From assembly GCA_963210315.1 (NCBI GenBank), contig OY723290.1:868001-932000 (forward strand): a stretch of 64,000 nucleotides of DNA, in the 5' to 3' direction. The notes under the pieces were generated by a model, which searched no databases, was not told the origin of the DNA, and saw only the letters and a list, made by a program, of their open reading frames with translations. Source of the stretch: Rhynchopus euleeides. Its lineage: Eukaryota > Euglenozoa > Diplonemea > Diplonemida > Diplonemidae. The translations under genes and the position numbers were made by a program. Below are positions 11,162-21,601 of the stretch, piece by piece. How positions within the stretch are numbered: the first letter of the stretch is position 1; each line of letters opens with the position of its first letter.

Positions 11162-11256
11162 GTTCTTCAGCCAGGGATAACTGTTAGATGTGCACTGAAT
11201 CATAGGTCGTCATGGCAGAAGATAACTTCTTTCATACGGTTGGCATCATGGAGAAC
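11162..11256 (-). ncRNA. C/D-box snoRNA, type B (B1)
   Basis: Box C reads ATGATGC (11243-11249, one change from consensus) and box D is CTGA (11167-11170). The box-D guide is the same as in type A. The flanks GTTCT (11252-11256, minus sense) and AGAAC (11162-11166) form a perfect 5-bp terminal stem. The internal region differs from type A. Confidence 0.72.
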
Positions 11257-11479
11257 AGACGTCACTGCCTCCGAGGCACATGCACACAGACGCAAACTCC
11301 ACTATTCAGTTCCAAAAGAAGCCGTGGGGCTGGGAGGGGGCTGCGGCCGCCTTTCAGTTGTGGACCACATTGGCACCAACATAATCAACTACCGGTATTT
11401 CATCCTGCACCCGAAACCCACACCGAAGATTCAGCTGTGTGCGGTAGGGTTGTGGTTCCCTGAGACTTGTGGGAGGGGG

Positions 11480-11657
11480 TGCTGTCAAGACCGAAGTGGG
11501 TCATGTTGGTGGTGCCAAACCTCACCCGTTTAATGTGGGTCTGGCTCAGGTGTTTGCGATGGGAGAAGGTGGCCCGGAGGCCGATAGGGCAGCGAGCACC
11601 CACCCGGATGCAAAATGGGTGCGTTGGCGATCGGGCTTCGACAGCCCGATTGCGTGC
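11480..11657. repeat. 3'-flank repeat of DUF4116 copies 2-4
   Basis: The segment from GACCGAAGTGGGTCATG to the stop codon recurs almost unchanged at about 17530-17708 and 30590-30764. It probably holds the 3' UTR and polyadenylation region of this paralogue subgroup. Confidence 0.75.
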
Positions 11658-13415
11658 TCACACTGCTGCCTCCTCCTGCAAGCCGGGTTGCAGAGCGGGG
11701 CTCGCATACGAGACATTCTGTGGGTTGGCACGCACCGCTTGGAGTGCGACCTCGCGATCCGCCTGGAGATCTGCGCTTGCGAAGGCAAGTAATGCAGTTT
11801 TCGATTCTTCTGCGAAGGCTGCCAGCGCCGCCTGCCTGTCACCGCGCACATGTTCGCCTGCATACATGAAGTTCAGCGGATCCCCGCGGATGGCAGGCAG
11901 GGCGATTTGTACGTCGTCACGCAGCACATCGCGAAGGGTGCGGAAGTAGGTGGTGTTGTCTGCAGTGACGACCCGCAATGCGATGTCCCTGTCATCGCGT
12001 AGCGCACCTGCAATGTGGATGTACGCACTGTCGTCGTGCTTGATTGCCATCAATACCACCTCCTTGTCCCCTCGCAGGGTCTCGCTCATATGCTGAAGCA
12101 GTGGAACACGGTTGCTTTCGAGAGCCAGCATCGCGAGCTCCTTGTCCCCACGCAGCTCTTCGCTCAGATACTGAAACTCTCTGGGGTTCGACTGGACAGC
12201 CTTCATGGCAACCTCTTTGTCACCGCGGAGTGACATGCTCACGTCCTGCAGCGACGCGCAATTCTCGAGAGCCTCCAGTGCCAGGCCTTTATCCGCCCGC
12301 AGATCCTCACTCATACACTGCACTGCGTCTCTGGCGTAGTTGCTGTTCTTCCGTCGAAGCCTGTAGAGAGCCTCCAGGAAGATATATTTATCACCGCGCA
12401 GCTCCTCACTCATACATTGCAGCACGTGGCTGGGATGACACCCCCGTAAAGCCTGCAGGACCACATCTTTGTCGCCGCGCAGCTCCTCACTCATGTACTG
12501 GAATTCTAACCAAACTCCGTCTGCGTCGATTGCCTTCAGGGCCACCTCTTTGTCTCCACGAAGTGCCGGACTGAGGTCTCTGTACCTCAGCTTGCCGCCG
12601 TGGCAAAGATCCGTTAGCATTGCTGTGCCCCCCCAGGACACCGCATCTCTCACCATTCCCGAAGAGAGGGTGTCGTCGTGGATATCAGTTTCGCATTGGA
12701 ATTCATGGTCCATCGCCATCATCACCACATCCTTGTCGTCACGAAGGGTCGGGCTGACGTCCTTGAGGGCAATTTTCTGCCCCTCCAGTGCACCCAGAAC
12801 GAAAGCCTTGTCACTGAGGCACATCTCCCTGTTCGGGAAATCCGGGGGCAGTGAAGCAGGGCCGTGACCGGTAGGCTTCAAAGAGGCGAACACAATATCA
12901 GCATCGCGACGCAGGGCAGGACTAGCAAGGGAGAAGCATTCGGGACGAAGCTTCACGAGCTGCTGCATCACCTCCTTGTCGTCGTACAGAGACGGAGGCA
13001 CCCAGTGCAGGGCAAACAGTGCCTTCTTCTTCCCCTTCCGCTTCCCCTTCGCCTTCACCGTCCCGTCCTGCTGTTTCACACAGTAGCGTTCCAGCATCGC
13101 CAGCACGCACTCACGCCGCATCCGTGCCCACAGCGGTATGTCGTCCATGGTGGTCTCGCCGTTGCGCAGGTCTTCAACAAACTTCCGCACACCACGTTCG
13201 ACCTGAATCCGGCACCCACCCGAGAAGGCAGCGATGCTGCTGACAGCCTCCCCATCGTCACACGCCACACGCTGCCCGCCCACACTCAGCTCCACGTCGT
13301 CACCGAAGCCGAAGGCCTCCCCGCACTGCCGCTTCACAGCAGACAGTGTTGCATCTGCCTCGATCGGCACAGCCTCTTCCCGCCCTGCCAGCTTGTCGAC
13401 CGCAAACACCTCCAT
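11658..13415 (-). CDS. Ubiquitin-like/DUF4116-repeat protein, copy 2
   Basis: This is a 585-residue single-exon paralogue. The first 110 residues are nearly identical to the other four copies. A basic linker (about residues 118-130, alternating Lys/Gly/Arg, possible nuclear signal) separates the ubiquitin-like region from about 15 DUF4116 repeats such as LRDDKDVVMMAM and LRGDKELAMLAL. It contains one repeat (VPLLQHMSETLRGDKEVVL region) that copy 1 lacks. Sequence between paralogues differs mainly by substitutions inside the repeats. A type A snoRNA unit lies about 140 bp upstream. Confidence 0.86.
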   Translation of the reverse strand: MEVFAVDKLAGREEAVPIEADATLSAVKRQCGEAFGFGDDVELSVGGQRVACDDGEAVSSIAAFSGGCRIQVERGVRKFVEDLRNGETTMDDIPLWARMRRECVLAMLERYCVKQQDGTVKAKGKRKGKKKALFALHWVPPSLYDDKEVMQQLVKLRPECFSLASPALRRDADIVFASLKPTGHGPASLPPDFPNREMCLSDKAFVLGALEGQKIALKDVSPTLRDDKDVVMMAMDHEFQCETDIHDDTLSSGMVRDAVSWGGTAMLTDLCHGGKLRYRDLSPALRGDKEVALKAIDADGVWLEFQYMSEELRGDKDVVLQALRGCHPSHVLQCMSEELRGDKYIFLEALYRLRRKNSNYARDAVQCMSEDLRADKGLALEALENCASLQDVSMSLRGDKEVAMKAVQSNPREFQYLSEELRGDKELAMLALESNRVPLLQHMSETLRGDKEVVLMAIKHDDSAYIHIAGALRDDRDIALRVVTADNTTYFRTLRDVLRDDVQIALPAIRGDPLNFMYAGEHVRGDRQAALAAFAEESKTALLAFASADLQADREVALQAVRANPQNVSYASPALQPGLQEEAAV

Positions 13416-13551
13416 TGCTGCTGTGGTGTGCCGTGTGTGGCTGCTTCTTCTTCGTCACCTGGTGTCTAGTGTCTGGTGTGTGTGTGTGTGTGCACAGTGG
13501 CTTGCCTTGACTTTTCTGCGTTGCCACGTTTCGGGTGGCGGGTGGTGGTGT

Positions 13552-13652
13552 GTCTCAGCCAGGGATAACTGTCAAATGGTGTAGAATCAACCGCCGCAGC
13601 GCTCATAGGGGGAAAGAAGTGTATTCTTGATAAGAGTTTGTCATCATGAACC
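13552..13652 (-). ncRNA. C/D-box snoRNA, type A (A2)
   Basis: Box C ATGATGA is at 13641-13647 and box D CTGA at 13555-13558 (minus sense). The internal sequence and both guides match A1. A second fragment holding only the box D end of a unit lies at about 13729-13748. It is cut off where the segmental duplication of the zinc-finger locus begins. Confidence 0.75.
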
Positions 13653-13746
13653 ATTGCAGCCGACTGCAGGGGAATGTACCCTCCTTGATGAGTGTGTCTG
13701 TGGGCAGGCGCCTTCGCCATGTGTTGGTGTCTCAGCCAGGGATAAC

Positions 13747-14860
13747 TGACGCTATTTTTTGATGAAGAAGAGCGCTCCAAAACCAATAGCTAACAAGGGT
13801 CAAAGTTGAAATGCTGGGGTGGGGTGCGAGGGGGGGTGCTGCAGGGTGGGGGGTTAAGGGATCAGGGGGGAGGGGGACTGGCATACAACACAGAGCCCAG
13901 GGCAGGACGCACTGCCGCAGCACACAGCAGGGTACATGAAATGAAAATCGCACGTCTTGGCTGGCGGCAACCTATTCACACCCCACCCCCAACCCCACCC
14001 CCTCGGTTAAAGCAATAGAATCAGCATGGAAGCAACAGAGATAGGGTTACACGGGTGGCTGGGGTGGTGGAGGCGATCGTGCAAGAGAAAAAGAGAGAAG
14101 GGGCAGAGCCCCTTCTCTTGGGATCGTGTGTGGGCGAAATGAACACAAATAACACACCCCCCTCCCCTCCCACCCCGAGAGGAACTGGCTCAGAACGGCC
14201 GGCTGCCGTTTTCCGGAGATGGGCTTTTTGATCACACCATCAAATGCAGATGGTGACCGAGCCACAAAGAAATACCAGGTCAGATCGGCACATAACACAG
14301 AGGGAGATGGTTGCGTTTGCAGTGGTGGAGACCACATCATAAAAGCAGGCGTTGCGATCGCTCTGCATTCCACGGGGAAGCGATTCTCAGAAGTCGTCGT
14401 CAGAATCGTCATCCGCGTCGTCAGCATCGTTGCTGAAAACATCGTCGGAATACAGGTCATCAGGGTCTGTCGCTGGGGACCCGGGGGACACAATGCTTAG
14501 AGGAGTAGCAGGGTCTTCAGCCGGAGCACCAGGCACAGCAGAAGCGGCAGGCTTGGGGGGCTGGGTGCTCGGAGGCAGGTCTGACATATCACTCTCGTCA
14601 GCAGAGTCGTAGTCACCGTCATCCAGGGAATCCAGGGAATCCAGGTGCAGTTCCACCGCCCGTTGGCCCAGCGGCCTTCCCCAGCCCTCTCGAGGTAGCT
14701 GCTGTACATCAGGGAACCGCCACAAGCCCCAGGGCACTTCGGAAGGGGCATCGTCTCCGCGAACCCCCAGCCATGCCACGCTTGCCCTGCAGTGGTGGGT
14801 GGTGGCTGCAAGGGAGTAGGGGGGAGGGGGGGGAGCGTTTCTGTGCCCTGCTACGTGCAA
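13747..14860. repeat. Segmental duplication, left copy (zinc-finger locus)
   Basis: This interval matches 27847-30270 nearly base for base, except for a deletion of about 1.3 kb inside the gene. It includes the whole 3' flank (about 640 bp) and the 5' flank. The near identity outside the coding region implies recent duplication. Confidence 0.85.
14387..14751 (-). pseudogene. Deleted, frameshifted copy of zinc-finger/coiled-coil gene
   Basis: The ATG at 14751 and the first zinc-finger residues (MPLPKCPGACGG) match the intact gene at 28477-30162. After NCT the sequence jumps straight to the acidic C-terminal tail. About 1321 bp are missing, which is not a multiple of three. The tail (DSLDDGDYDSADESD) is therefore out of frame with the start. 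The finger's second half and the entire coiled coil are lost. A short hybrid frame reads on to 14497. Confidence 0.85.
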
Positions 14861-15010
14861 TGGTTGTTACCTTTTCGCCCCATATTTGCAATACTAGTTG
14901 GGTCGTCGTTTCGACAAGGGAGTAGGGGGGGGGGCGGGAGAATCGAGTTAATTGGCTTTGTGTCAGTAAGGGGTTGATGGGGTTGCGGGGAGGGGAGGGG
15001 GGGGGGGGGG

Positions 15011-16162
15011 TAGGGGGGGTCAAATGGGGGTGACAAACACGATTTTTCAAAAAACCGGCGCAGAGGCCCCAAAGCCCCCGTAAACCCTCCAAACCCCCCC
15101 AGATCGGTCCGGAAACCCATCGAACCCCACTTTTCCACCATTCCGGGCACCTCAGGTGCCCGAATTGGGGTACCTAAATTTTGTGCCACCGTTTGGTACC
15201 GGACAGTGCCACTGTGTGGGAGGTTGGAAAAGAAAATGCCCCAACACACCACATCTGAGGGTTGCAATGCATGTTGCTTGCCAACCACGTCATCCGGTGG
15301 GTGTCAGGCGCTATGTAGGTGGCATGAGCCAGGTCTTCGATGTGTTCTGGCTTGTATATGTACCTCCCTGCCTGCGGCACAGGCACTGCCTTTGTCCCCC
15401 ACACCAGCCACAGAGAGCGTATTGTACTCGGTCCACGGTTGCTGATTCATTGTGATGCGTTGTATCCTCGAGTGAACGTCACACACTAGTGGCACCACCA
15501 CCCGCCATCCGAGAGCTGTATTGACTTTGCGCCCTTCCGTTGCATTCACCTCGCCACGCATATTGCACCGTTCAGTACCAGTGCTCTTGGGCCAGGCAAA
15601 GTAGACCGCAGCAACTACCAATTCTGGCACAATGGGTACCACGACAGCGCACTTCGTGTGTTCCCGGAATGTACAGCTCGTGTTGCAACAGTCGTTGTCA
15701 ACACATCCCGGTTGTGGAGCACTGCTGCACAGGAATCACACGACCATCTGGACTTGTTCCGTACCTACAGGCAGCCTCCCGGTGCATGGTGGCAGGGAGG
15801 TACATATACAAGCCAGAACTCATCGAAGACCTGGCTAATGCCACCTACATAGCGCCTGACACCCACCGGATGACGTGGTTGGCAAGCAACATGCATTGCA
15901 ACCCTCAGATGTGGTGTGTTGGGGCATTTTCTTTTCCAACCTCCCACACAGTGGCACTGTCCGGTACCAAACGGTGGCACAAAATTTAGGTACCCCAATT
16001 CGGGCACCTGAGGTGCCCGGAATGGTGGAAAAGTGGGGTTCGATGGGTTTCCGGACCGATCTGGGGGGGTTTGGAGGGTTTACGGGGGCTTTGGGGCCTC
16101 TGCGCCGGTTTTTTGAAAAATCGTGTTTGTCCACGTAAAAGGGTGGCATTTGACCCCCCCTA
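15011..16162. mobile_element. Foldback element 1 (1152 bp, long inverted arms)
   Basis: The ends are TAGGGGGGGTCAAATG and its inverse. The arms (15011-15372 and 15791-16162, about 365 bp) are inverted copies with few differences and one end-proximal indel. The middle of about 420 bp is unique. TA at both ends suggests TA target duplication, as in Tc1/mariner and Stowaway-type elements. A second copy of exactly the same length lies inverted at 43938-45089. No transposase is encoded. The arms each contain an outward short frame (ending SGTKRWHKI) that is conserved only because the arms are duplicates. Confidence 0.85.
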
Positions 16163-17345
16163 GGCATACTTGTCCCCCCATATGGGGAACCCCCTAAATT
16201 TGGGGGAAATATGGGGGGTCTCAAAACCCCGCCCCCATATGGGGAAAAAGGCTGAAAATATGGGGAAAACCCGGTAAAATATGGGGGAATATGGGGGAAA
16301 TATGGGGCCCATATGGGGGGATATGGGGGTATTCGTGCTGCAACGGGAGAACATCAAACCACTCAGGCACAGACACACACGAAGTGCGCGTCGAAACCGG
16401 CCTCATGCCTTGTTGGGATCCTCCAGGAGTCCGATCCTGGGGAGGTGCGCGCTCGTTCAGGTGTGGCCAGGTCTGGCCCCCCCTGGAAGATCCCCCAGGT
16501 GGGTCGCACCGACCTCCTGTTCCTCTCCTGCGCCGATACAGCGGCAGCGGAGAGCGAACGCTTCCCGGTTTGGCGGGGCACCGCAGTGACAGCGGCAGCG
16601 GTGGTGGACACATACGCACAGACACACATCGCGCGTTCAGGGTTAACAGCTCCTCACAACACACACTCCTGTGTTTTGAAGTCCTGTCCGGCACGTCACT
16701 CTCACACTCGCTGTCCTCCTCCTCTGGTGTGTTTGCGATTGCGAGCTGCCCCCTGGGATCCTTAATTAGACAAGGGAATTCACAAGCAGTGCATTCTGGG
16801 GTGTCAGGCGCTTCCGCCGCTTTTGACCGCTCCGAGCGCCGAAAGTCGGAGTCGACGCTCGTCACCAGGCAGCTTGACATGTTCAAGCTGCATCTGCCGG
16901 GTGGAATGAGACCTGTGAAGGCCAGTACAAGGACTGGCTGCAGGACGCAACTGTTCTGCCAGCAAAGACAGGACTACTGGTCAGCATGCTCTGATGACCG
17001 CTACTCAGACTTGAAGAAAGTGGCGGTCGGCACTCTCACAGCACCTTTTGTGGTCTGACTCGAGCACTTCAGCCGGGCGGTTCCTCTCTGCAGAAAGCGA
17101 CGAGGTGAGATGGCACTGCAAGGTGCTAGACGTCCCCTGTCAGTGGCTGACTTCACACCCTGTGAAAAGCAGAACGAAGAGAACTGTTTGCCGACTGCTT
17201 CCACCTGAGGAACCCCTGGGTTTTCCCCCATATATCCCCCATATGGGGGAAATATGGGGGAACAGGACTTGAAAAACCCCCCATATTCCCCCCATATTTT
17301 CCCCATATTTTTGGCCTTCCCCATATGGGGGTACAAGTATGCCTA
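16161..17345. mobile_element. TA-bounded inverted-repeat element with CATATGGGG clusters
   Basis: The termini TAGGCATACTTGT and ACAAGTATGCCTA are inverted repeats, followed on both sides by CCCCATATGGGG. About 180 bp at each end is packed with repeats of CATATGGGGG or its complement, like the subterminal arrays that transposases bind. It abuts foldback element 1 and shares its terminal TA. The interior (about 16340-17210) has a 255-residue plus-strand frame without a recognisable domain, so the element looks non-autonomous. Confidence 0.72.
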
Positions 17346-17708
17346 GGGGGGGGGGGGGGGGGGGTGCTAGCTTTGTTGAGCACTGCTCAGAATCTGTATC
17401 GTCCGAAGATTCAGCTGTGTGCGGTAGGCTTGTGGTTCCCTGAGTGCTGTGGGAGGGGGTGCTCGATGATTGCAGGGGGGCCTTCCCGAAGGACACAGTC
17501 TCACCGGACAGGCGGTTTGCATTTGTTGAGCTCCGTGAAGACCGAAGTGGGTCATGTTGGTGGTGCCAAACCTCACCCGTTTAATGTGGGTCTGGCTCAG
17601 GTGTTTGCGATGGGAGAAGGTGGCCCGGAGGCCGATAGGGCAGCTAGCACCCACCCGGATGCAAAATGGGTGCGTTGGCGATCGGGCTTCGACAGCCCGA
17701 TTGCGTGC

Positions 17709-19481
17709 TCACACTGCTGCCTCCTCCTGCAAGCCGGGTTGCAGAGCGGGGCTCGCATACGATACATTCTGTGGGTTGGCACGCACCGCTTGGAGTGCGA
17801 CCTCGCGGTCCGCCTGCAGATCTGCACTTGCGAAGGCAAGCAATGCAGTGTTCGATTCTTCTGCGAAGGCTGCCAGCGCCGCCTGCCTGTCACCGCGCAC
17901 ATGTTCGCCTGCATACATGAAGTTCAGCGGATCCCCGCGGATGGCAGGCAGGGCGACTTGTACGTCGTCACGCAGCACATCGGGAAGGGTGTGGAAGTAG
18001 GTGGTGTTGTCTTCAGTGACGACCCGCAATGCGATATCCCTGTCATCGCGTAGCGCACCTGCAATGTGGATGTACGCACTGTCGTCGTGCTTGATTGCCC
18101 TCAGGACCACCTCCTTGTCCCCTCGCAGGGTCTCGCTCATATGCTGAAGCAGTGGAACACGGTTGCTTTCGAGAGCCAGCATCGCGACCTCCTTGTCCCC
18201 ACGCAGCTCTTCGCTCAGATACTGAAACTCTCTGGGGTTCGACTGGACAGCCTTCATGGCAACCTCTTTGTCACCGCGGAGTGACATGCTCACGTCCTGC
18301 AGCGACGCGCCATTCTCGAGAGCCTCCAGTGCCAGGCCTTTGTCCGCCCGCAGATCCTCACTCATACACTGCACTGCGTCTCTGGCGTAGTTGCTGTTCT
18401 CCCGCCGAAGCCTGTAGAGAGCCTCCAGGAAGATATCTTTATCACCGCGCAGCTCCTCACTCATACATTGCAGCACGTGGCTGGGATGACACCTCCTCCG
18501 GAAAGCCTTCAAGACCACATCTTTGTCGCCGCGCAGCTCCTCACTCATGTACTGGAATTCTAACCAAACTCCGTCTGCGGCGATTGCATGAAGGGCCACC
18601 TCTTTGTCTCCACGAAGTGCCGGACTGAGGTCTCTGTACCTCAGCTTGCCGCCGTGGCAAAGATCCGTTAGCATTGCTGTGCCCCCCCAGGACACCGCAT
18701 CTCTCACCATTCCCGAAGAGAGGGTGTCGTCGTAGACATCACTTTCGCATTGGAATTCATGGTCCATCGCCATCATCACCACATCCTTGTCGTCACGAAG
18801 GGTCGGGCTGACGTCTTTGAGGGCAATTTTTTCCCCCGCCAGTGCACGCAGAACGAAAGCCTTGTCACTGAGGCACATCTCCCTGTTCGGGAAATCCGGG
18901 GGCAGTGAACCAGGGCCGTGACCGGTAGGCTTCAAAGAGGCGAACACAATATCAGCATCGCGACGCAGGGCAGGACTAGCAAGGGAGAAGCATTCGGGAC
19001 GAAGCTTCACGAGCTGCTGCATTACCTCCTTGTCGTCGTACAGAGACGGAGGCACCCAGTGCAGGGCAAACGGTGTCTTCTTCTTCCCCTTCCGCTTCCC
19101 CTTCGCCTTCGCCTTCACCGTCCCGTCCTGCTGTTTCACACCACCACAGTAGCGTTCCAGCATCGCCAGCACGCACTCACGCCGCATCCGTGCCCACAGC
19201 GGGATGTCGCCCATGGTGGTCTCGCCGTTGCGCAGGTCTTCAACAAACTTCCGCACACCACGTTCGACCTGAATCCGGCACCCACCCGAGAAGGCAGCGA
19301 TGCTGCTGACAGCCTCCCCATCGTCACACGCCACACGCTGCCCGCCCACACTCAGCTCCACGTCGTCACCGAAGCCGAAGGCCTCCCCGCACTGCCGCTT
19401 CACAGCAGACAGTGTTGCATCTGCCTCGATCGGCACAGCCTCTTCCCGCCCTGCCAGCTTGTCGACCGCAAACACCTCCAT
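17709..19481 (-). CDS. Ubiquitin-like/DUF4116-repeat protein, copy 3
   Basis: This 590-residue single-exon paralogue is closest to copy 4, consistent with the surrounding segmental duplication. It has the ubiquitin-like N-terminus (about 1-75), a basic linker with alternating Lys, Gly and Arg at about 120-135, then about 15 DUF4116 repeats. Many repeats follow the pattern MSEELRGDKDVVL or MSETLRGDKEVVL. There is no signal peptide or membrane segment. Same-strand snoRNA units A3 and B2 lie 130-390 bp upstream. Confidence 0.86.
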   Translation of the reverse strand: MEVFAVDKLAGREEAVPIEADATLSAVKRQCGEAFGFGDDVELSVGGQRVACDDGEAVSSIAAFSGGCRIQVERGVRKFVEDLRNGETTMGDIPLWARMRRECVLAMLERYCGGVKQQDGTVKAKAKGKRKGKKKTPFALHWVPPSLYDDKEVMQQLVKLRPECFSLASPALRRDADIVFASLKPTGHGPGSLPPDFPNREMCLSDKAFVLRALAGEKIALKDVSPTLRDDKDVVMMAMDHEFQCESDVYDDTLSSGMVRDAVSWGGTAMLTDLCHGGKLRYRDLSPALRGDKEVALHAIAADGVWLEFQYMSEELRGDKDVVLKAFRRRCHPSHVLQCMSEELRGDKDIFLEALYRLRRENSNYARDAVQCMSEDLRADKGLALEALENGASLQDVSMSLRGDKEVAMKAVQSNPREFQYLSEELRGDKEVAMLALESNRVPLLQHMSETLRGDKEVVLRAIKHDDSAYIHIAGALRDDRDIALRVVTEDNTTYFHTLPDVLRDDVQVALPAIRGDPLNFMYAGEHVRGDRQAALAAFAEESNTALLAFASADLQADREVALQAVRANPQNVSYASPALQPGLQEEAAV

Positions 19482-19610
19482 TGCTGCTGTGGTGTGCCGT
19501 GTGTGGCTGCTTCTTCTCCGTCACCTGGTGTCTGGTGGGTGGTGTGTGTGTGCACAGTGGCTTGCCTTGAGTTTCTGCGTTGCCACCATTCGGGTGGCGG
19601 GTGGTGGTGT

Positions 19611-19712
19611 GTCTCAGCCAGGGATACCTGTCAAATGGTGTAGAATCAACCGCCGCAGCGCTCATAGGGGGAAAGAAGTGTATTCTTGATAAGAGTTTGT
19701 CATCACGAACCA
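19611..19712 (-). ncRNA. C/D-box snoRNA, type A (A3)
   Basis: Box C reads GTGATGA (19700-19706), still consensus; box D is CTGA (19614-19617). The guide carries one substitution (CAGGTATCCCTGG) relative to the other units. That weakens its distal end but not the bases around the predicted methylation site. Confidence 0.68.
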
Positions 19713-19773
19713 TTGCAGCGGGCGTGGCCCTCACACATCACACTCTCTCGCATGTGCCTCCCACCAGACACAC

Positions 19774-19868
19774 GTTCTTCAGCCAGGGATAACTGTTAGA
19801 TGTGCACTGAATCATAGGTCGTCATGGCAGAAGATAACTTCTTTGATACGGTTGGCATCATGGAGAAC
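19774..19868 (-). ncRNA. C/D-box snoRNA, type B (B2)
   Basis: The layout is as in B1: ATGATGC at 19855-19861, CTGA at 19779-19782, terminal stem GTTCT/AGAAC, and an intact box-D guide. Confidence 0.72.
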
Positions 19869-19990
19869 AGACGTCACTGTCTCCGAGGCACATGCACACA
19901 GACGCAAACTCCACTATTCAGTTCCAAAAGAAGCCGTGGGGCTGGGAGGGGGCTGCGGCCGCCTTTCAGTTGTGGACCACCTTGGCACCA

Positions 19991-21601
19991 ACCGCTGACT
20001 GACATTGGCTGGGGCCATGCTTGGCATCCGCAACACTGCCGGGATGGCGTTGTACTGGTCTTCATTTGATTTCTTGACAAGGCGCCGCATCATGGCCGAG
20101 ACCCACTCCGTGGCCCTTTATGATACTCTTTCACAGACCCCCAGGCCTAGACGTCTTTGCGAAGGCCTCCATGGTTTGAAGACGACTTGCTCCCATGATC
20201 TTCTGCACTCCACCTTCGTCTGTGTCCTGTGCTCATCAGTTTGAACGGAAAATATTTGCACGAATACCACGCCAAGAAGGGAACCGGCAGCACATCTCCG
20301 CCACTCCCCTCTTCATCCTGCTTCTGTGGTGATCTTGCAACCGTCAGCCAGCGGGGCTGGACAGACCCTTCAGACCCAGGCAGGGCCAGAACATGCGGAA
20401 TGATGATGGAAATGGAGCTCGGACACCACGAAAAACACTTCAAAATCAACCTAAACAAATGATTTGAGTTGCATTCACTGATAAGACGAAAGGCGGTTCT
20501 TTTCCCCTCCCAAATGGGCCGCCTCAGGGCTGCCCAGATCTGACGGGTTTGGGACACCTCGAATACCCGATCAATTTGAACGAATTTGAACATTTATTTT
20601 GGACGTGTCTCTAACAGACCCCCCTGGTGAGGGAGGGATGATGTTGCGAGTTTGCCAGTTTTCACACAGATGGGTCTCGCCGCACGGCACGCAGAACGGA
20701 ACGCATCACCGAAACGCGCGGCGCGACCCAACGAAAGGAAAACAAACCACACGAGTGCGAGATGCCGACTCACGGTTGGGGGCAGTGGCGAAGACAGGCG
20801 GGGGGGGGGGGGGGTGGGCAGGGGCAGGGGCGGGGGGGGGTGGACAAATAATACCCACACCTCTTCAGTTCGCAACACGTGCCGCCGCTGGAGGCGGAAG
20901 CCACGAAACCTGAACGAGCGGCAGGGGTGTGTCTCCCCCCTCTCCCCCCCAGAAGGATGCACACCGCACGCGAGACGCACGGCACGAAAGGGCAAAGGGG
21001 GTCAGGTGGGGGCGGTGGTGGCTGAGGGCAAAGCGCACGAAGGACGAGGGGAGGCTGGGGGGGGCACAGCAGCAGGAGGCTGGGGCGGGAGATGCGGGTG
21101 GGGTATATGCGTGCTCCCGCCCCCCCTTCCCCCCTCAGGATAAGGAAAGGGAGAAGAGATAGGGCGCACAGCACAAAGGCTGGGGAGGGGGGGGGGGGGG
21201 ACAGAGCGCATAAAGCCCACAACACCGGGGATGCGCGCAAGTCTCCCCCCCCCCCCTCCTTCCCGACCACCACGACCACCCTCTGTCTGCTGAATTGCAC
21301 CCCCTCACCCCCCCTCCCTCCCTGTTGCACCGAGGCCACCAGCGCACAGGACACATGAAACTGCACACACACAGAGGCCATACCATAACACTGATTGGTG
21401 GTTCAAATTGGAGGCAAAACAGACACAGCTGACCTCAGCCCCTCCCCGGGGGTGGAGGGAAGGGCTGCAAGCCGTTTATGCCGGCCTCACGTGAATATGA
21501 TTTTCTTTGACAAAGTGTCGGGGGGGGTGTCGGGGGGGTGGGGGGCGGGTAGGTGCGGGGTGGGAGACATCGCTGAGTGAGGTGGAGGAAATACAGGGCG
21601 T
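19991..21601. other. Intergenic, no supported gene
   Basis: The segmental-duplication match ends near 19990. Open frames on both strands (for example 20147-20593 minus) lack recognisable domains. From 20.8 to 21.55 kb the plus strand is dominated by G tracts. Confidence 0.4.

Larger units (their letters stand above)
17346..19990. repeat. Segmental duplication, left copy (DUF4116 copy 3 locus)
   Basis: From TGCTAGCTTTGTTGAGC through the DUF4116 gene and its upstream snoRNA pair, this block matches 30421-33040. Together with 13747-14860 it shows that one roughly 5-kb unit was duplicated and later received the two insertions at 15.0-17.3 kb. Confidence 0.85.

Noticed and set aside
15540..15989. 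149-codon frame in foldback element 1 as a transposase
   Set aside because: It has no DDE or other transposase motif. Its conserved half lies in the inverted arm and is duplicated with it.
16291..17058. 255-codon plus-strand frame inside the CATATGGGG element
   Set aside because: No recognisable domain. It begins inside the repeat array and shows no coding-like bias.
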